In this document: positions 1-6,417 of the stretch, piece after piece
Position numbering within the stretch: position 1 is the first letter of the stretch
How the letters are laid out: every line of letters begins with the position of its first letter
DNA from: Candidatus Delongbacteria bacterium
Lineage (GTDB): Bacteria > JAGOEH01
Direction of reading: 5' to 3'
DNA: 8,683 nucleotides
Assembly (NCBI GenBank): GCA_017997825.1
Contig: JAGOEH010000131.1
Span: forward strand, 1-8,683
Program-made: the position numbers and the translations under genes
The notes under the pieces: generated by a model
What the model saw: the letters and a program-made list of their open reading frames with translations, nothing else
What the model was told of the DNA's origin: nothing
The model's database searches: none

Positions 1-1007
1 ACAACCACTGCATACTTTTGCGAGGGTTTCATCATGATGATGGTCCGGAATCCGCCATTGGATCCGGTATGATAAATGACCCAGTCATCCCCGGTCCCGG
101 CCGTAAACCAGCCGAATCCATAAGCAAAGTGCTTAGTCGAATCAATATAAAACTGAGGGGATTGGGCCGCGTTGATTTGGTCGGCATTCAATCCATGTCC
201 GCTCTGGATGGCAGAAATCCATTTCAGATAATCATCGATCGAGGTATAGATTCCGCCGTCGCCCTGAGTGGAAAAAAACAGGCTCTGAGCGGCATCCGCG
301 ATAATAAAACTATCATTTTCAAACCTGTAGCCCATGGCCCGCTGGGCAATCGCAAAATCGGGCTTGATGACATCACTGGCATTCATCTGGAGCGGTTGAA
401 AGATGTCGGTTTTGATAAAATCCGGATACGATTGACCGGTAACCTGCTCAATGATCTGTGCCGACAGACAAAAGGCGGTGTTGCTGTAACGATAACACGT
501 ACCGACCGGAAAACAGGTCGAATCCACCGATTTGACGGCATTGAGTACATCCTTGTCCCAGAATTCGGTAAACAAGGATTGATCAACATATCCATAATGG
601 TCCACCATCCCTGAACTATGAGTCAACAGGTGCCGGACCGTAATCTGATTGCCTGTCATCGGATTGAAATCGGGAAAAAACTTGATGATCGGATCATCCA
701 GAGAAAGCTTTCCCTGAGCGGCAAGATCCAGTACCGCATAGGCAGTAAACGCCTTGGTCATCGAACAGATATTGAAATTGGTCGACGAAGTGATGGGAGC
801 TTTGGTATCCAGATCAGCTATTCCATATCCCTTTTTAAACACCACCTCCCCGTTTTTAACAACGGCAATGGCTGCACCGGGCCGATCGGGCGTATAGGTT
901 GAACTCATCAGATCATCCAGTTGCTGATTCTCATCCTTGGAACAGACCATCATCAGGATCATAATTGGAAGAACGATTAATCCTAAAATCAGAATACCGT
1001 GTTTCAC
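1..1007 (-). CDS. Serine beta-lactamase-like hydrolase (PF00144 type), exported, C-terminus cut by window edge
   Basis: This reading frame starts at a GTG and is still open at base 1, giving 335 residues. The start is set by an AGGAG (1013-1017) five bases upstream. Residues 1-21 form a hydrophobic signal sequence ending in MMVC; Cys22 is a plausible lipid-anchor site, but Val before it is not a typical lipobox residue. The serine beta-lactamase/penicillin-binding fold motifs are all present: S82-M-T-K85 (nucleophile Ser and Lys), Y174-S-N176 and H313-T-G315. GGIYTS at 251-256 is also typical of the family. The family includes class C beta-lactamases, D-Ala-D-Ala carboxypeptidases, D-aminopeptidases and esterases; substrate cannot be told from sequence, so a resistance role should not be assumed. 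The core domain normally ends soon after the HTG motif, so little of it is missing. It lies 90 bases downstream of the 1098-1679 gene on the same strand and may share its transcript, because no clear promoter is visible between them. Confidence 0.9.
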   Translation of the reverse strand, partial: MKHGILILGLIVLPIMILMMVCSKDENQQLDDLMSSTYTPDRPGAAIAVVKNGEVVFKKGYGIADLDTKAPITSSTNFNICSMTKAFTAYAVLDLAAQGKLSLDDPIIKFFPDFNPMTGNQITVRHLLTHSSGMVDHYGYVDQSLFTEFWDKDVLNAVKSVDSTCFPVGTCYRYSNTAFCLSAQIIEQVTGQSYPDFIKTDIFQPLQMNASDVIKPDFAIAQRAMGYRFENDSFIIADAAQSLFFSTQGDGGIYTSIDDYLKWISAIQSGHGLNADQINAAQSPQFYIDSTKHFAYGFGWFTAGTGDDWVIYHTGSNGGFRTIIMMKPSQKYAVV

Positions 1008-1097
1008 CGTCACTCCTTTCGATTGATGGATTATGCCATTCAGTTCAGCGCTATAAGCATTAAGTATTTAAACCGGATTGTTGTTTAGATCCATGGA

Positions 1098-1679
1098 TCA
1101 TTGATACTCCAGAGGACTTAGCACTGGCCGAGCCCGGTCAGCCGGGGGAGAAGGTTGCATCATCGGTCCATGGGGCCGGTAGGATGATCGCACAACCCCG
1201 GAATCAGATAATGGACTTGGAATGAAATAGAGAATGAACGATTGAGGAAGGTTGACCCAGATGGTACTGTCGTGCGTGATATCATAAAAGGCTTGTTGCT
1301 GATTCTCAATGGCAAAAGCCATGGCCTCCTGATAGGCTCCGTCCGGGAAAAGCCTGGAACTGTCGAAATAGTATAGTGAATCCTCAGTGTTCAGCCAGCC
1401 CCCGACAATCCCATCATGCCATAGCGCATGCTCGATCACCCAATTCAGACTGGCTTTCCCGAAGCTGTTCTGGGTCGCATAATAGGATACGGCAATCCCG
1501 CTGGTTACCGGCGCCTTTTTCAGGATATCCAGCGTAAATCCATCAGGATGGGTTTGGGAATAGGCCCATACATAATCGACCAGTTCATCGTTGGAGGAAT
1601 CATCATGACGACAGGCTCCGCTCCAGACCGTCACCACCATCAGGACAACGGCAATCCATTGTCTTCCTAGGTTCAACAT
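1098..1679 (-). CDS. Lipoprotein with a small conserved domain of unknown function
   Basis: This encodes 193 residues. Residues 1-22 are a signal peptide with an SGAC lipobox, so Cys23 should be lipid-anchored. Residues 44-142 look like one compact alpha/beta domain, with recognisable landmarks HPDGFTLDI (44-52), TQNSFG (69-74), GGWLN (93-97), YYFDS (103-107) and a closing AFYDI strand (130-134). From memory, and not checked, this pattern (DGFT..., VTSGIAV, TQNSFG, GGWLN, YYFD) matches a short stand-alone hypothetical protein common in Bacteroidetes, for which I know no function. Residues 150-193 form a Pro/Arg-rich, probably disordered tail. Start is the ATG at 1677-1679; only a weak GGAA lies five bases upstream. 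A possible promoter is at 1754-1782. No catalytic motif is recognised. Confidence 0.8.
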   Translation of the reverse strand: MLNLGRQWIAVVLMVVTVWSGACRHDDSSNDELVDYVWAYSQTHPDGFTLDILKKAPVTSGIAVSYYATQNSFGKASLNWVIEHALWHDGIVGGWLNTEDSLYYFDSSRLFPDGAYQEAMAFAIENQQQAFYDITHDSTIWVNLPQSFILYFIPSPLSDSGVVRSSYRPHGPMMQPSPPADRARPVLSPLEYQ

Positions 1680-1753
1680 CGAATTCCAATTCCCTGGTTA
1701 AGCGCTTTTATAAAGCCAAATCAATTGAATTAACACATGATGCGGGTATTATC

Positions 1754-1782
1754 AAAGTAATGTTTTGCCCCGATAAAGTCAA
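1754..1782 (-). promoter_or_regulatory. Possible sigma70-like promoter of the 1098-1679 lipoprotein gene
   Basis: Read on the minus strand, TTGACT (1777-1782) is followed after 17 bases by TACTTT (1754-1759), about 75 bases upstream of the ATG. The -35 is good (5 of 6) but the -10 is poor (3 of 6). A TATAAA-like box lies closer to the gene but has no good -35. Confidence 0.4.
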
Positions 1783-1842
1783 GTATTTTTTAATGGAAAA
1801 GAGTTCGTTTATTTGTTCGGTGGAAACGCGATTAGATATGGG

Positions 1843-1878
1843 ATAATTGACCTGAGAATTATATTTATAGGTCATTAT
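1843..1878. repeat. Inverted repeat downstream of the M23 peptidase gene
   Basis: ATAATTGACCT (1843-1853) and AGGTCATTAT (1869-1878) can pair over 10 base pairs with one bulged T, around a 15-base loop. It starts about 30 bases past the peptidase stop codon, where a terminator would be expected, but no run of T follows on the minus strand. It could be a weak terminator, an mRNA 3'-end stabiliser or an operator for the next gene. Confidence 0.4.
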
Positions 1879-1908
1879 TGTTGTTTACTGATCGTACTTC
1901 TATCCGTT

Positions 1909-2640
1909 TCACGGATTCAGGTTTTGGTTTAGGAAATCAAGAGGACTGATAAAATACTCATTCAGCTCCTTCCGACTCATACACAGCCAACTGGCGCAAC
2001 TGTAATCATCGATCCGTTTCTTGATTTCCAGGTGTAAATGGTCATAGTTTCCATCATATTTCTGAGCCTCGGATCGGGTGTACAATACCCCGATCTTGGT
2101 ATGGCTGTCGACCGATTGTCCGTTTTCCACCAGAATATCCTTCAGATGAATATAAGCACTGAACAGTATTTCTCCATTGCTCAGTTTATGTTTAATGATA
2201 ACGGTTTTGTTAGGAGCATCCTGATTGACCAGACAAACGATTCCCTTGGAGATGGCAAACACTTCCACCCTTTTCATTTTGGCCGCCGGAACGATATCGA
2301 TGCCGGAATGGCGATGCCCCTTGACCCGACTTGACCGATAGGCTCCAAAAGGGCTGATGATATGAACCTTTTTAATATCGGAGCGATCGGTTAAATCAAA
2401 TGGCAGCTCCCATTTATCGGCTATTTCGATCGGATCTCCCTCCCGATAGAAAACTTTCAGCTTCTGACTGTATTTTTTAATATCGGCAGACTGATTGTAC
2501 GAACCGAAAACCGATACGACCGAGTCGAGGGGATTGGTATTCGATGTATAATTCTTCGGATTGGGCTTGGCTATGGTCATCCCATATCCTGATAATAAAA
2601 CCCAAGCGATCCCGATACTTATCAGATCATTCCAGCGCAT
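1909..2640 (-). CDS. Exported M23 family (LytM/peptidoglycan endopeptidase-type) metallopeptidase
   Basis: This encodes 243 residues from the ATG at 2638-2640, chosen because GGAG (2645-2648) sits four bases upstream and because this start begins directly with a signal peptide (residues 1-24, cleavage probably after TIA). The frame is open further upstream to an ATG at 2700, but that start has no ribosome site and puts 20 extra residues before the signal. The catalytic domain spans roughly 95-215. It has the zinc ligands H111 and D115 in the HSGID motif (HxxxD), H165 in the YIHL motif, and H201-L-H203 (HxH), so the full LytM set is present and the enzyme should be active. Family members cut peptide crosslinks of peptidoglycan in the periplasm. 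Residues 25-90 have no recognised domain. The tail carries a Cys pair (C215, C220) that could form a disulphide. A strong promoter lies at 2733-2761. Confidence 0.92.
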   Translation of the reverse strand: MRWNDLISIGIAWVLLSGYGMTIAKPNPKNYTSNTNPLDSVVSVFGSYNQSADIKKYSQKLKVFYREGDPIEIADKWELPFDLTDRSDIKKVHIISPFGAYRSSRVKGHRHSGIDIVPAAKMKRVEVFAISKGIVCLVNQDAPNKTVIIKHKLSNGEILFSAYIHLKDILVENGQSVDSHTKIGVLYTRSEAQKYDGNYDHLHLEIKKRIDDYSCASWLCMSRKELNEYFISPLDFLNQNLNP

Positions 2641-2644
2641 AACA

Positions 2645-2648
2645 CTCC
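2645..2648 (-). promoter_or_regulatory. Ribosome binding site that sets the M23 peptidase start
   Basis: GGAG on the minus strand, four bases before the ATG at 2640. The two upstream in-frame ATG codons (2700 and 2670) have no comparable site. Confidence 0.6.
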
Positions 2649-2732
2649 ATTTCCGTTTCAGATTAATCATTATTGAACATAGTTTCGGCTCGGATATCAT
2701 CCGTAAATCCGGTACGATATCGCGTTTTAAAG

Positions 2733-2761
2733 ACTATACGTAATCGAAGTGCCAAAGTCAA
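2733..2761 (-). promoter_or_regulatory. Strong sigma70-like promoter of the M23 peptidase gene
   Basis: On the minus strand TTGACT (2756-2761) is followed, after exactly 17 bases, by TATAGT (2733-2738). Each box differs from consensus at one position. The predicted transcript starts near 2726 and has a leader of about 85 bases before the ATG at 2640. Confidence 0.7.
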
Positions 2762-2814
2762 TCCTAATCTTGGTGTAATGAACGGATTAGTGACCATGCC
2801 CCGAATCGGTCGCA

Positions 2815-2991
2815 TTAATCAGGTTTATGGTCATCCAGGTTAGATCCAACAAGAGTTTCCCGGATTTGATATACCATCTCATAGATGGCATCGATTTTAT
2901 CATGATAATCGGTTATTTTTGGGGAATCGGGTTTTATCGTTTCCCTATTATGGATGGTCTGGAATGGAAGAGATTCGGATTGATGGATCAT
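2815..2991 (-). CDS. Possible small protein of 58 residues, unknown function
   Basis: An ATG at 2989-2991 opens a 58-residue frame ending at TAA (2815-2817), within the 442-base gap between the M23 gene and the plus-strand membrane protein gene. The product is hydrophilic, with a likely amphipathic helix at residues 29-49 (DYHDKIDAIYEMVYQIRETLV), where I33, I36, V40, I43 and L47 fall on one face; this suggests a short dimerising helix. Amino-acid usage looks natural. Against it: no Shine-Dalgarno sequence precedes the ATG, the frame stays open upstream without another ATG, and no promoter is evident. No family is recognised. It could be a chance frame. Confidence 0.35.
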   Translation of the reverse strand: MIHQSESLPFQTIHNRETIKPDSPKITDYHDKIDAIYEMVYQIRETLVGSNLDDHKPD

Positions 2992-3012
2992 GACGGTAAA
3001 TGATGTTAAGGG

Positions 3013-3041
3013 TTGATTTCTTGATCGATTTTTGTTATAAT
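3013..3041 (+). promoter_or_regulatory. Near-consensus sigma70 promoter of the small membrane protein gene
   Basis: TTGATT (3013-3018), 17 bases, then a perfect TATAAT (3036-3041). The transcript would start near 3048, giving a leader of about 35 bases to the ATG at 3083. This is the best promoter in the window. Confidence 0.75.
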
Positions 3042-3082
3042 GGAGACAGCAAAAGCAATGTTGCTATGAAAGGATGATTATA

Positions 3083-3376
3083 ATGCTGCGTCAAGGATTA
3101 TCGAAAGATCAGGCTTTTTACCGGGCTTCATATACGATTTCCGGCTACAGACTGGCCTGGCTTACCTCGTTTCCAGTTTATCTATACTGCATGATTGTAA
3201 TCCATACCCATCCGGGGATGTACTCGGTTCCGATACCGGAAAATTGGTTTTGGCTAATAATGGCAGCCTTGGCGGTGACTTCGATCTTCCCGGTCACCTT
3301 TATCCTGATCTGGTTTCTTCCAAAAAAGTGGAGACGACGATATATCCGAAGTAATTCTATTTTTTATCCAGCTTGA
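3083..3376 (+). CDS. Small two-helix inner-membrane protein, unknown function
   Basis: This is the only gene read on the plus strand. It encodes 97 residues from the ATG at 3083; AAAGGA (3069-3074) lies eight bases upstream. An in-frame ATG at 3074 is less likely because it overlaps that ribosome site. Two hydrophobic segments are visible, about 24-41 and 55-80, joined by a short loop containing HTHPGMYSVPIPEN. The N-terminal stretch is basic (R3, K8, R14, R23), and KKWRRR follows the second helix, so both ends should face the cytoplasm by the positive-inside rule. No conserved family or catalytic motif is recognised. A very strong promoter is directly upstream. The gene ends facing the 3512-3940 gene (convergent). 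Confidence 0.65.
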   Translation: MLRQGLSKDQAFYRASYTISGYRLAWLTSFPVYLYCMIVIHTHPGMYSVPIPENWFWLIMAALAVTSIFPVTFILIWFLPKKWRRRYIRSNSIFYPA

Positions 3377-3440
3377 ACCATCCGATTGTGAGCGGTTGTT
3401 TCCCAACAATTGAAAAGTAAAACACTCAATCGGAGTTTAC

Positions 3441-3476
3441 AGCCCGATATCGGATAACCCCCATAGGTTTCGGGCT
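3441..3476. terminator. Possible hairpin between convergent genes
   Basis: AGCCCGA (3441-3447) and TCGGGCT (3470-3476) form a perfect GC-rich 7-bp stem with a 22-base loop, in the gap between the convergent genes ending at 3376 and 3512. No T-run follows on either strand, so it is at best a weak or factor-dependent bidirectional terminator. Confidence 0.3.
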
Positions 3477-3511
3477 TGACGATACCAATTCCGATTCAAT
3501 TCCGGCCGGAT

Positions 3512-3940
3512 TCACCGGATCGGCAGGTTCATGACACAGACCCGGTAAATCACCTTTTCATCAAACCCATTCCTGGTAACGATCACGCTATAAACCGGAT
3601 AGGTGGTGTTATCCTCTTTGACAACCTCCACCCGAGTATTTTCATGACGGCTTTTGACTTGAATGGAATGCTCATTCAATTGGCTATAGACCACCAGATC
3701 ATACTGGTGCATCCCTTGAGTAACCTGGTTGGTCAACCCGGTAAAATGGACATGCTGATTTTCTTCGATATCAATGGGAAACCCGCATGAATCGAGAGCG
3801 ATGACCTCTTCATTGACGATCAACTGCTGGAGTCCCAACACTTCAAAATGATAGTCGACCGTCTGATTGTCGTCACTACAACATAACATAACCGAACTTA
3901 AAACCATCAACAGGAGAGAAGCTGTCTTTCGCACTATCAT
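3512..3940 (-). CDS. Small lipoprotein, possible cadherin-like beta-sandwich domain
   Basis: This encodes 142 residues. Residues 1-20 are a hydrophobic signal ending in MLCC followed by SDDN, so Cys20 or Cys21 is probably lipid-modified, although Leu or Cys at the -1 position is unusual for a lipobox. The rest is predicted beta-rich, with alternating hydrophobic strands at about 80-86, 91-97, 102-107, 115-122 and 129-136. The order (strand-rich stretch, VxVV, then YSVIVTRNG...VIYRV) resembles cadherin-like beta-sandwich domains of bacterial surface proteins; this is a weak resemblance, not an identification. C52 and C135 could form a disulphide. AAAGGA lies only two bases before the ATG but eight bases before a GTG two codons in (3932-3934), so the true start may be that GTG; the protein hardly changes. 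Confidence 0.7.
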   Translation of the reverse strand: MIVRKTASLLLMVLSSVMLCCSDDNQTVDYHFEVLGLQQLIVNEEVIALDSCGFPIDIEENQHVHFTGLTNQVTQGMHQYDLVVYSQLNEHSIQVKSRHENTRVEVVKEDNTTYPVYSVIVTRNGFDEKVIYRVCVMNLPIR

Positions 3941-4394
3941 AATCCTTTCTAAATGCTTTAACCATCAACTGGAACCAGATTTTAATCAGACCGAACCGGT
4001 GTTGACTGGACCGTCATTTAACCAACAGATACGTCAGATCTGATCGATTTGTGTCAGAATATTTCAAAAACCTCCCCATTTCTTTTTCAATCGGAGATTC
4101 GGTCAATCCGGTTCATGTTCCCATCGTTATCGTTGAAATTGATAAAAACAGTTCTCAATTCTAATCGATTCAATTCAATATGGGGATAGATCAATGTCAA
4201 TCACCTTAACCCCAAAGGATCAAATTAGATCTGTGGATTGACACCCATGGCTTGATATCACTATATGAGGATGAATTGACATCAGGTAATAATACTGGTA
4301 CGGAATCTCTTCAAAAATAGACCTGGAAATAATCCAATGTTTTAAACTAAATATTTCAAATTCTAAATAGTCATTTTCGAGCTGAAATAAGTGA
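3941..4394. other. 454-base intergenic region without a recognised gene
   Basis: AT-rich spacer between two minus-strand genes. I find no coding frame longer than about 20 codons. It contains a 10-bp palindrome (4034-4043) and a possible plus-strand promoter: TTGACA (4238-4243), 18 bases, TATATG (4262-4267). Another TTGACA lies at 4276-4281 with no good -10. No convincing promoter for the 3512-3940 gene and no classical terminator after the 4395 stop codon could be found. Confidence 0.5.
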
Positions 4395-6275
4395 TCACTT
4401 CAATAGAAGCAGGGAGCTGCTTTGAGCCGATGATCCGCATTCAAGACGCAGCAGGTATATCCCGGACGGCATGGGCATTCCCGATTCATCACACCCGTTC
4501 CATACCGTTTCGTACTCCCGGCATCCATTCTGAAGGGGAATGCACCATTCCCGGACCCGTCGGCCGGTAATGGTATAAAGGGCCAGTGCGGCAGTGCCGG
4601 CCTTATCGCTTCCGGCAGCCTGAAACCGCAAGGTGGTACAATGGTTGAACGGGTTGGGGCGGTTGGGCAGAAGCCGGATACCCTCACGGTTCTCTGCAGC
4701 GATTTCAGCTTCTCCGATGCCAGTAGTATAGCCAGCGGGAATAAAGAATCCCCAATCAGTTTGATTGGACCAGAGGCTGTCCCCGGCCGTATTGAGGGCA
4801 GCGACTTTCCAGAAATAGGTATGGGCCGAGGCCAGGGTATCGATCACATAGCAGGTATCATAAATCCCGGTGATGATCCGGGCGGTAGTGAAATCAGGCA
4901 GGGTGTCAATGTAAAGATGGTACTCGATCTCCCAGGGAAAGCTAATTCTGAGAGAGGATGGTTTCTGCCAGATAAATCGGGGACTGCAGCTTTGTTCCAT
5001 CCCATCAATAATTGGGTTGATCAGGGAATAGCTTATTAGCGGGTGAACTTGAGGCTGGGCTGAAAATATTTTAGCATAGACTCCATATCCTCCATATTCA
5101 TTGCTACCATAGGAATTCCAACCAACAATAAAATCACCGTTAGGTTGGGTTGCTATAAAAGGATCCGTTTGACTACCTTTACTATAGCTATTGACCTGAA
5201 ATTCACTCCCCAACTTATTACCATCAGTGTTAAAGCACTGTGCAAAAATTCTATCATCATGTACATCAAATAAAAAGCATCTCCAACTAATAATAAAATT
5301 ACCATTAGGTTGGATAGTTATAGCTGGATCATTGCCATAGGTATCAACTTTAAACTCTTTTCCCAGCTTATTACCCTCTGAATCAAACCGTTGAGCATAA
5401 ATGCCATTATAATATCCACCATAAATTCCATCCTGATCAACGGTTTGCCAAGTAATGACAAAATTCCCATTGGGTTGGGTGGCTATGCGGGGACAATTCT
5501 GATCACTAATAGTATTAGTATTGACCTGAAACTCACGCCCCAGCTTATTACCCTCTGAATCAAACCGCTGAGCCAAAATACCATAGCCCGATCCATCGCC
5601 ATTCCTAGGTGCCCAAGCAATAATAAAATTGCTATTGGGCTGAACGGCTATGGTGGGTATATACTCATTATTACGATTGGAGGTATTAATCTGAAATTCG
5701 CTCCCTATTTCTTTTCCGTCTTGATCAAACCGCTGAGCAAGATAAATGGGCAAATTTTCGCCGTCAGATTTCCAAACTATGATAAAATTTCCATTGGGTT
5801 GGACTGCGATGGCTGATCCGCCTTGGTTACCTTCAGCGGTGTTATTAACTCGGAATTCTAATTCTCCCTGTTTGGTTCCCATCGAATCAAACTGTTGTGC
5901 ATATACTCCCCGTCCTGATCCATCCTGCCATTCAGATTGCCACACAACAATAAAATCACCATTTGATTGAACTGCAATAGCTGGTGATTGTTGAGATTTA
6001 TGGGTATAATCATTTATAAGAAATTCGTTGCCCAACTTGTTTCCATCGAAACTGAATTGTTGACCGTAAACATCATAATTATAGTTTTCCCTGTCCCAAC
6101 ATTGATAAACAACGATAAAATTGCCATTGGGCTGAACCCCAATATGTGGATACCAATTAAATCCATTAGCATTACAGGTATTGACCTGGAATTCAACCCC
6201 ATAATGACTGGGCTGTCCATAAAGGGCTGACACCATCAACAACCCTATCCATCCACTCACTATCCAATACTTCAT
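4395..6275 (-). CDS. Secreted seven-repeat (probable beta-propeller) protein with FN3-like and type IX secretion sorting domains
   Basis: This encodes 626 residues. The start at 6273-6275 is set by GGAGG (6282-6286) six bases upstream; the longer frame to 6317 would translate the ribosome site itself. Residues 1-20 are a signal peptide (cleavage near ALYG-Q). Residues 27-405 hold seven repeats of 49-59 residues, each with EFQVN near its start, a P.IA.QPNGNFI..W core, and YAQRFD..GNKLG at its end. Seven units suggest a seven-bladed beta-propeller (inferred). Residues about 420-513 look like a fibronectin type III domain (F.W...Y...ID, YFWKV, WGFF). Residues 532-626 carry LLPNRPNPFN, a TITGRRV strand and a final GIYLLRL strand, the mark of FlgD-like/type A sorting domains used by the type IX system. 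The product should be exported across both membranes and held at or released from the surface. Its binding target is unknown. Base composition changes sharply inside the gene near 5040. Confidence 0.88.
   Translation of the reverse strand: MKYWIVSGWIGLLMVSALYGQPSHYGVEFQVNTCNANGFNWYPHIGVQPNGNFIVVYQCWDRENYNYDVYGQQFSFDGNKLGNEFLINDYTHKSQQSPAIAVQSNGDFIVVWQSEWQDGSGRGVYAQQFDSMGTKQGELEFRVNNTAEGNQGGSAIAVQPNGNFIIVWKSDGENLPIYLAQRFDQDGKEIGSEFQINTSNRNNEYIPTIAVQPNSNFIIAWAPRNGDGSGYGILAQRFDSEGNKLGREFQVNTNTISDQNCPRIATQPNGNFVITWQTVDQDGIYGGYYNGIYAQRFDSEGNKLGKEFKVDTYGNDPAITIQPNGNFIISWRCFLFDVHDDRIFAQCFNTDGNKLGSEFQVNSYSKGSQTDPFIATQPNGDFIVGWNSYGSNEYGGYGVYAKIFSAQPQVHPLISYSLINPIIDGMEQSCSPRFIWQKPSSLRISFPWEIEYHLYIDTLPDFTTARIITGIYDTCYVIDTLASAHTYFWKVAALNTAGDSLWSNQTDWGFFIPAGYTTGIGEAEIAAENREGIRLLPNRPNPFNHCTTLRFQAAGSDKAGTAALALYTITGRRVREWCIPLQNGCREYETVWNGCDESGMPMPSGIYLLRLECGSSAQSSSLLLLK
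5061..6197 (-). repeat. Seven tandem repeats within the secreted protein gene
   Basis: Units in protein numbering: 27-82, 83-137, 138-191, 192-246, 247-305, 306-356 and 357-405. Most have diverged in DNA, but units four and five end in an identical 29-base stretch (5362-5390 and 5539-5567, exactly 177 bases apart), encoding RFDSEGNKLG both times. That indicates a recent unit duplication or gene conversion. Confidence 0.8.
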
Positions 6276-6281
6276 CCTTCT

Positions 6282-6286
6282 CCTCC
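6282..6286 (-). promoter_or_regulatory. Ribosome binding site that sets the repeat-protein start
   Basis: GGAGG on the minus strand, six bases before the ATG at 6275, inside a purine-rich stretch. It rules out the in-frame ATG 14 codons upstream. Confidence 0.8.
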
Positions 6287-6360
6287 CCTTTCCTTTATTT
6301 TGATCATTGGGTTTCACAAGATCATTTTCATATACTAATCCTAATCCAAATCCGTTACCC

Positions 6361-6417
6361 TCATGAATCTGTCACCTCATTATCAGCATTTCTCATGCCG
6401 ATTTCTTTCATAACCAT
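6361..6417 (-). CDS. Possible 18-residue leader peptide upstream of the repeat-protein gene
   Basis: A short frame, MVMKEIGMRNADNEVTDS then TGA, sits in the upstream region of the 4395-6275 gene. AGGA lies six bases before its ATG, a better site than several full genes here have. It ends 85 bases before the main start codon. With so short a frame a chance origin is quite possible; a regulatory leader is a guess. Confidence 0.2.
   Translation of the reverse strand: MVMKEIGMRNADNEVTDS

Noticed and set aside
18-902. Long plus-strand open frames (18-614 and 618-902)
   Set aside because: They lie antisense to the beta-lactamase-like gene, which carries all family motifs; their products look like no known protein.
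2641-2700. Start of the M23 peptidase at the ATG at 2700 or 2670
   Set aside because: No ribosome site; the ATG at 2640 has GGAG and begins the signal peptide.
2897-2908. Perfect 12-bp palindrome TTATCATGATAA as an operator
   Set aside because: Short, AT-rich, does not extend outward, and lies inside the possible small coding frame; chance is a sufficient explanation.
3382-3433. CCGATTG / CAATCGG pairing as a terminator
   Set aside because: Seven base pairs across a 38-base loop with no T-run; the hairpin at 3441-3476 is the better candidate.
4641-5039. 132-codon plus-strand frame
   Set aside because: Antisense to the FN3 and sorting-domain part of the secreted protein gene, whose protein signature is clear; no family resemblance.
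5061-6197. Regularly spaced repeats as a CRISPR array
   Set aside because: The period of about 150-177 bases, imperfect units and an unbroken reading frame show protein-coding repeats.
6276-6317. Start of the repeat protein at the ATG at 6317
   Set aside because: The added residues (KGKGRRR) are just the translated ribosome binding site; the ATG at 6275 has ideal GGAGG spacing and starts the signal peptide.
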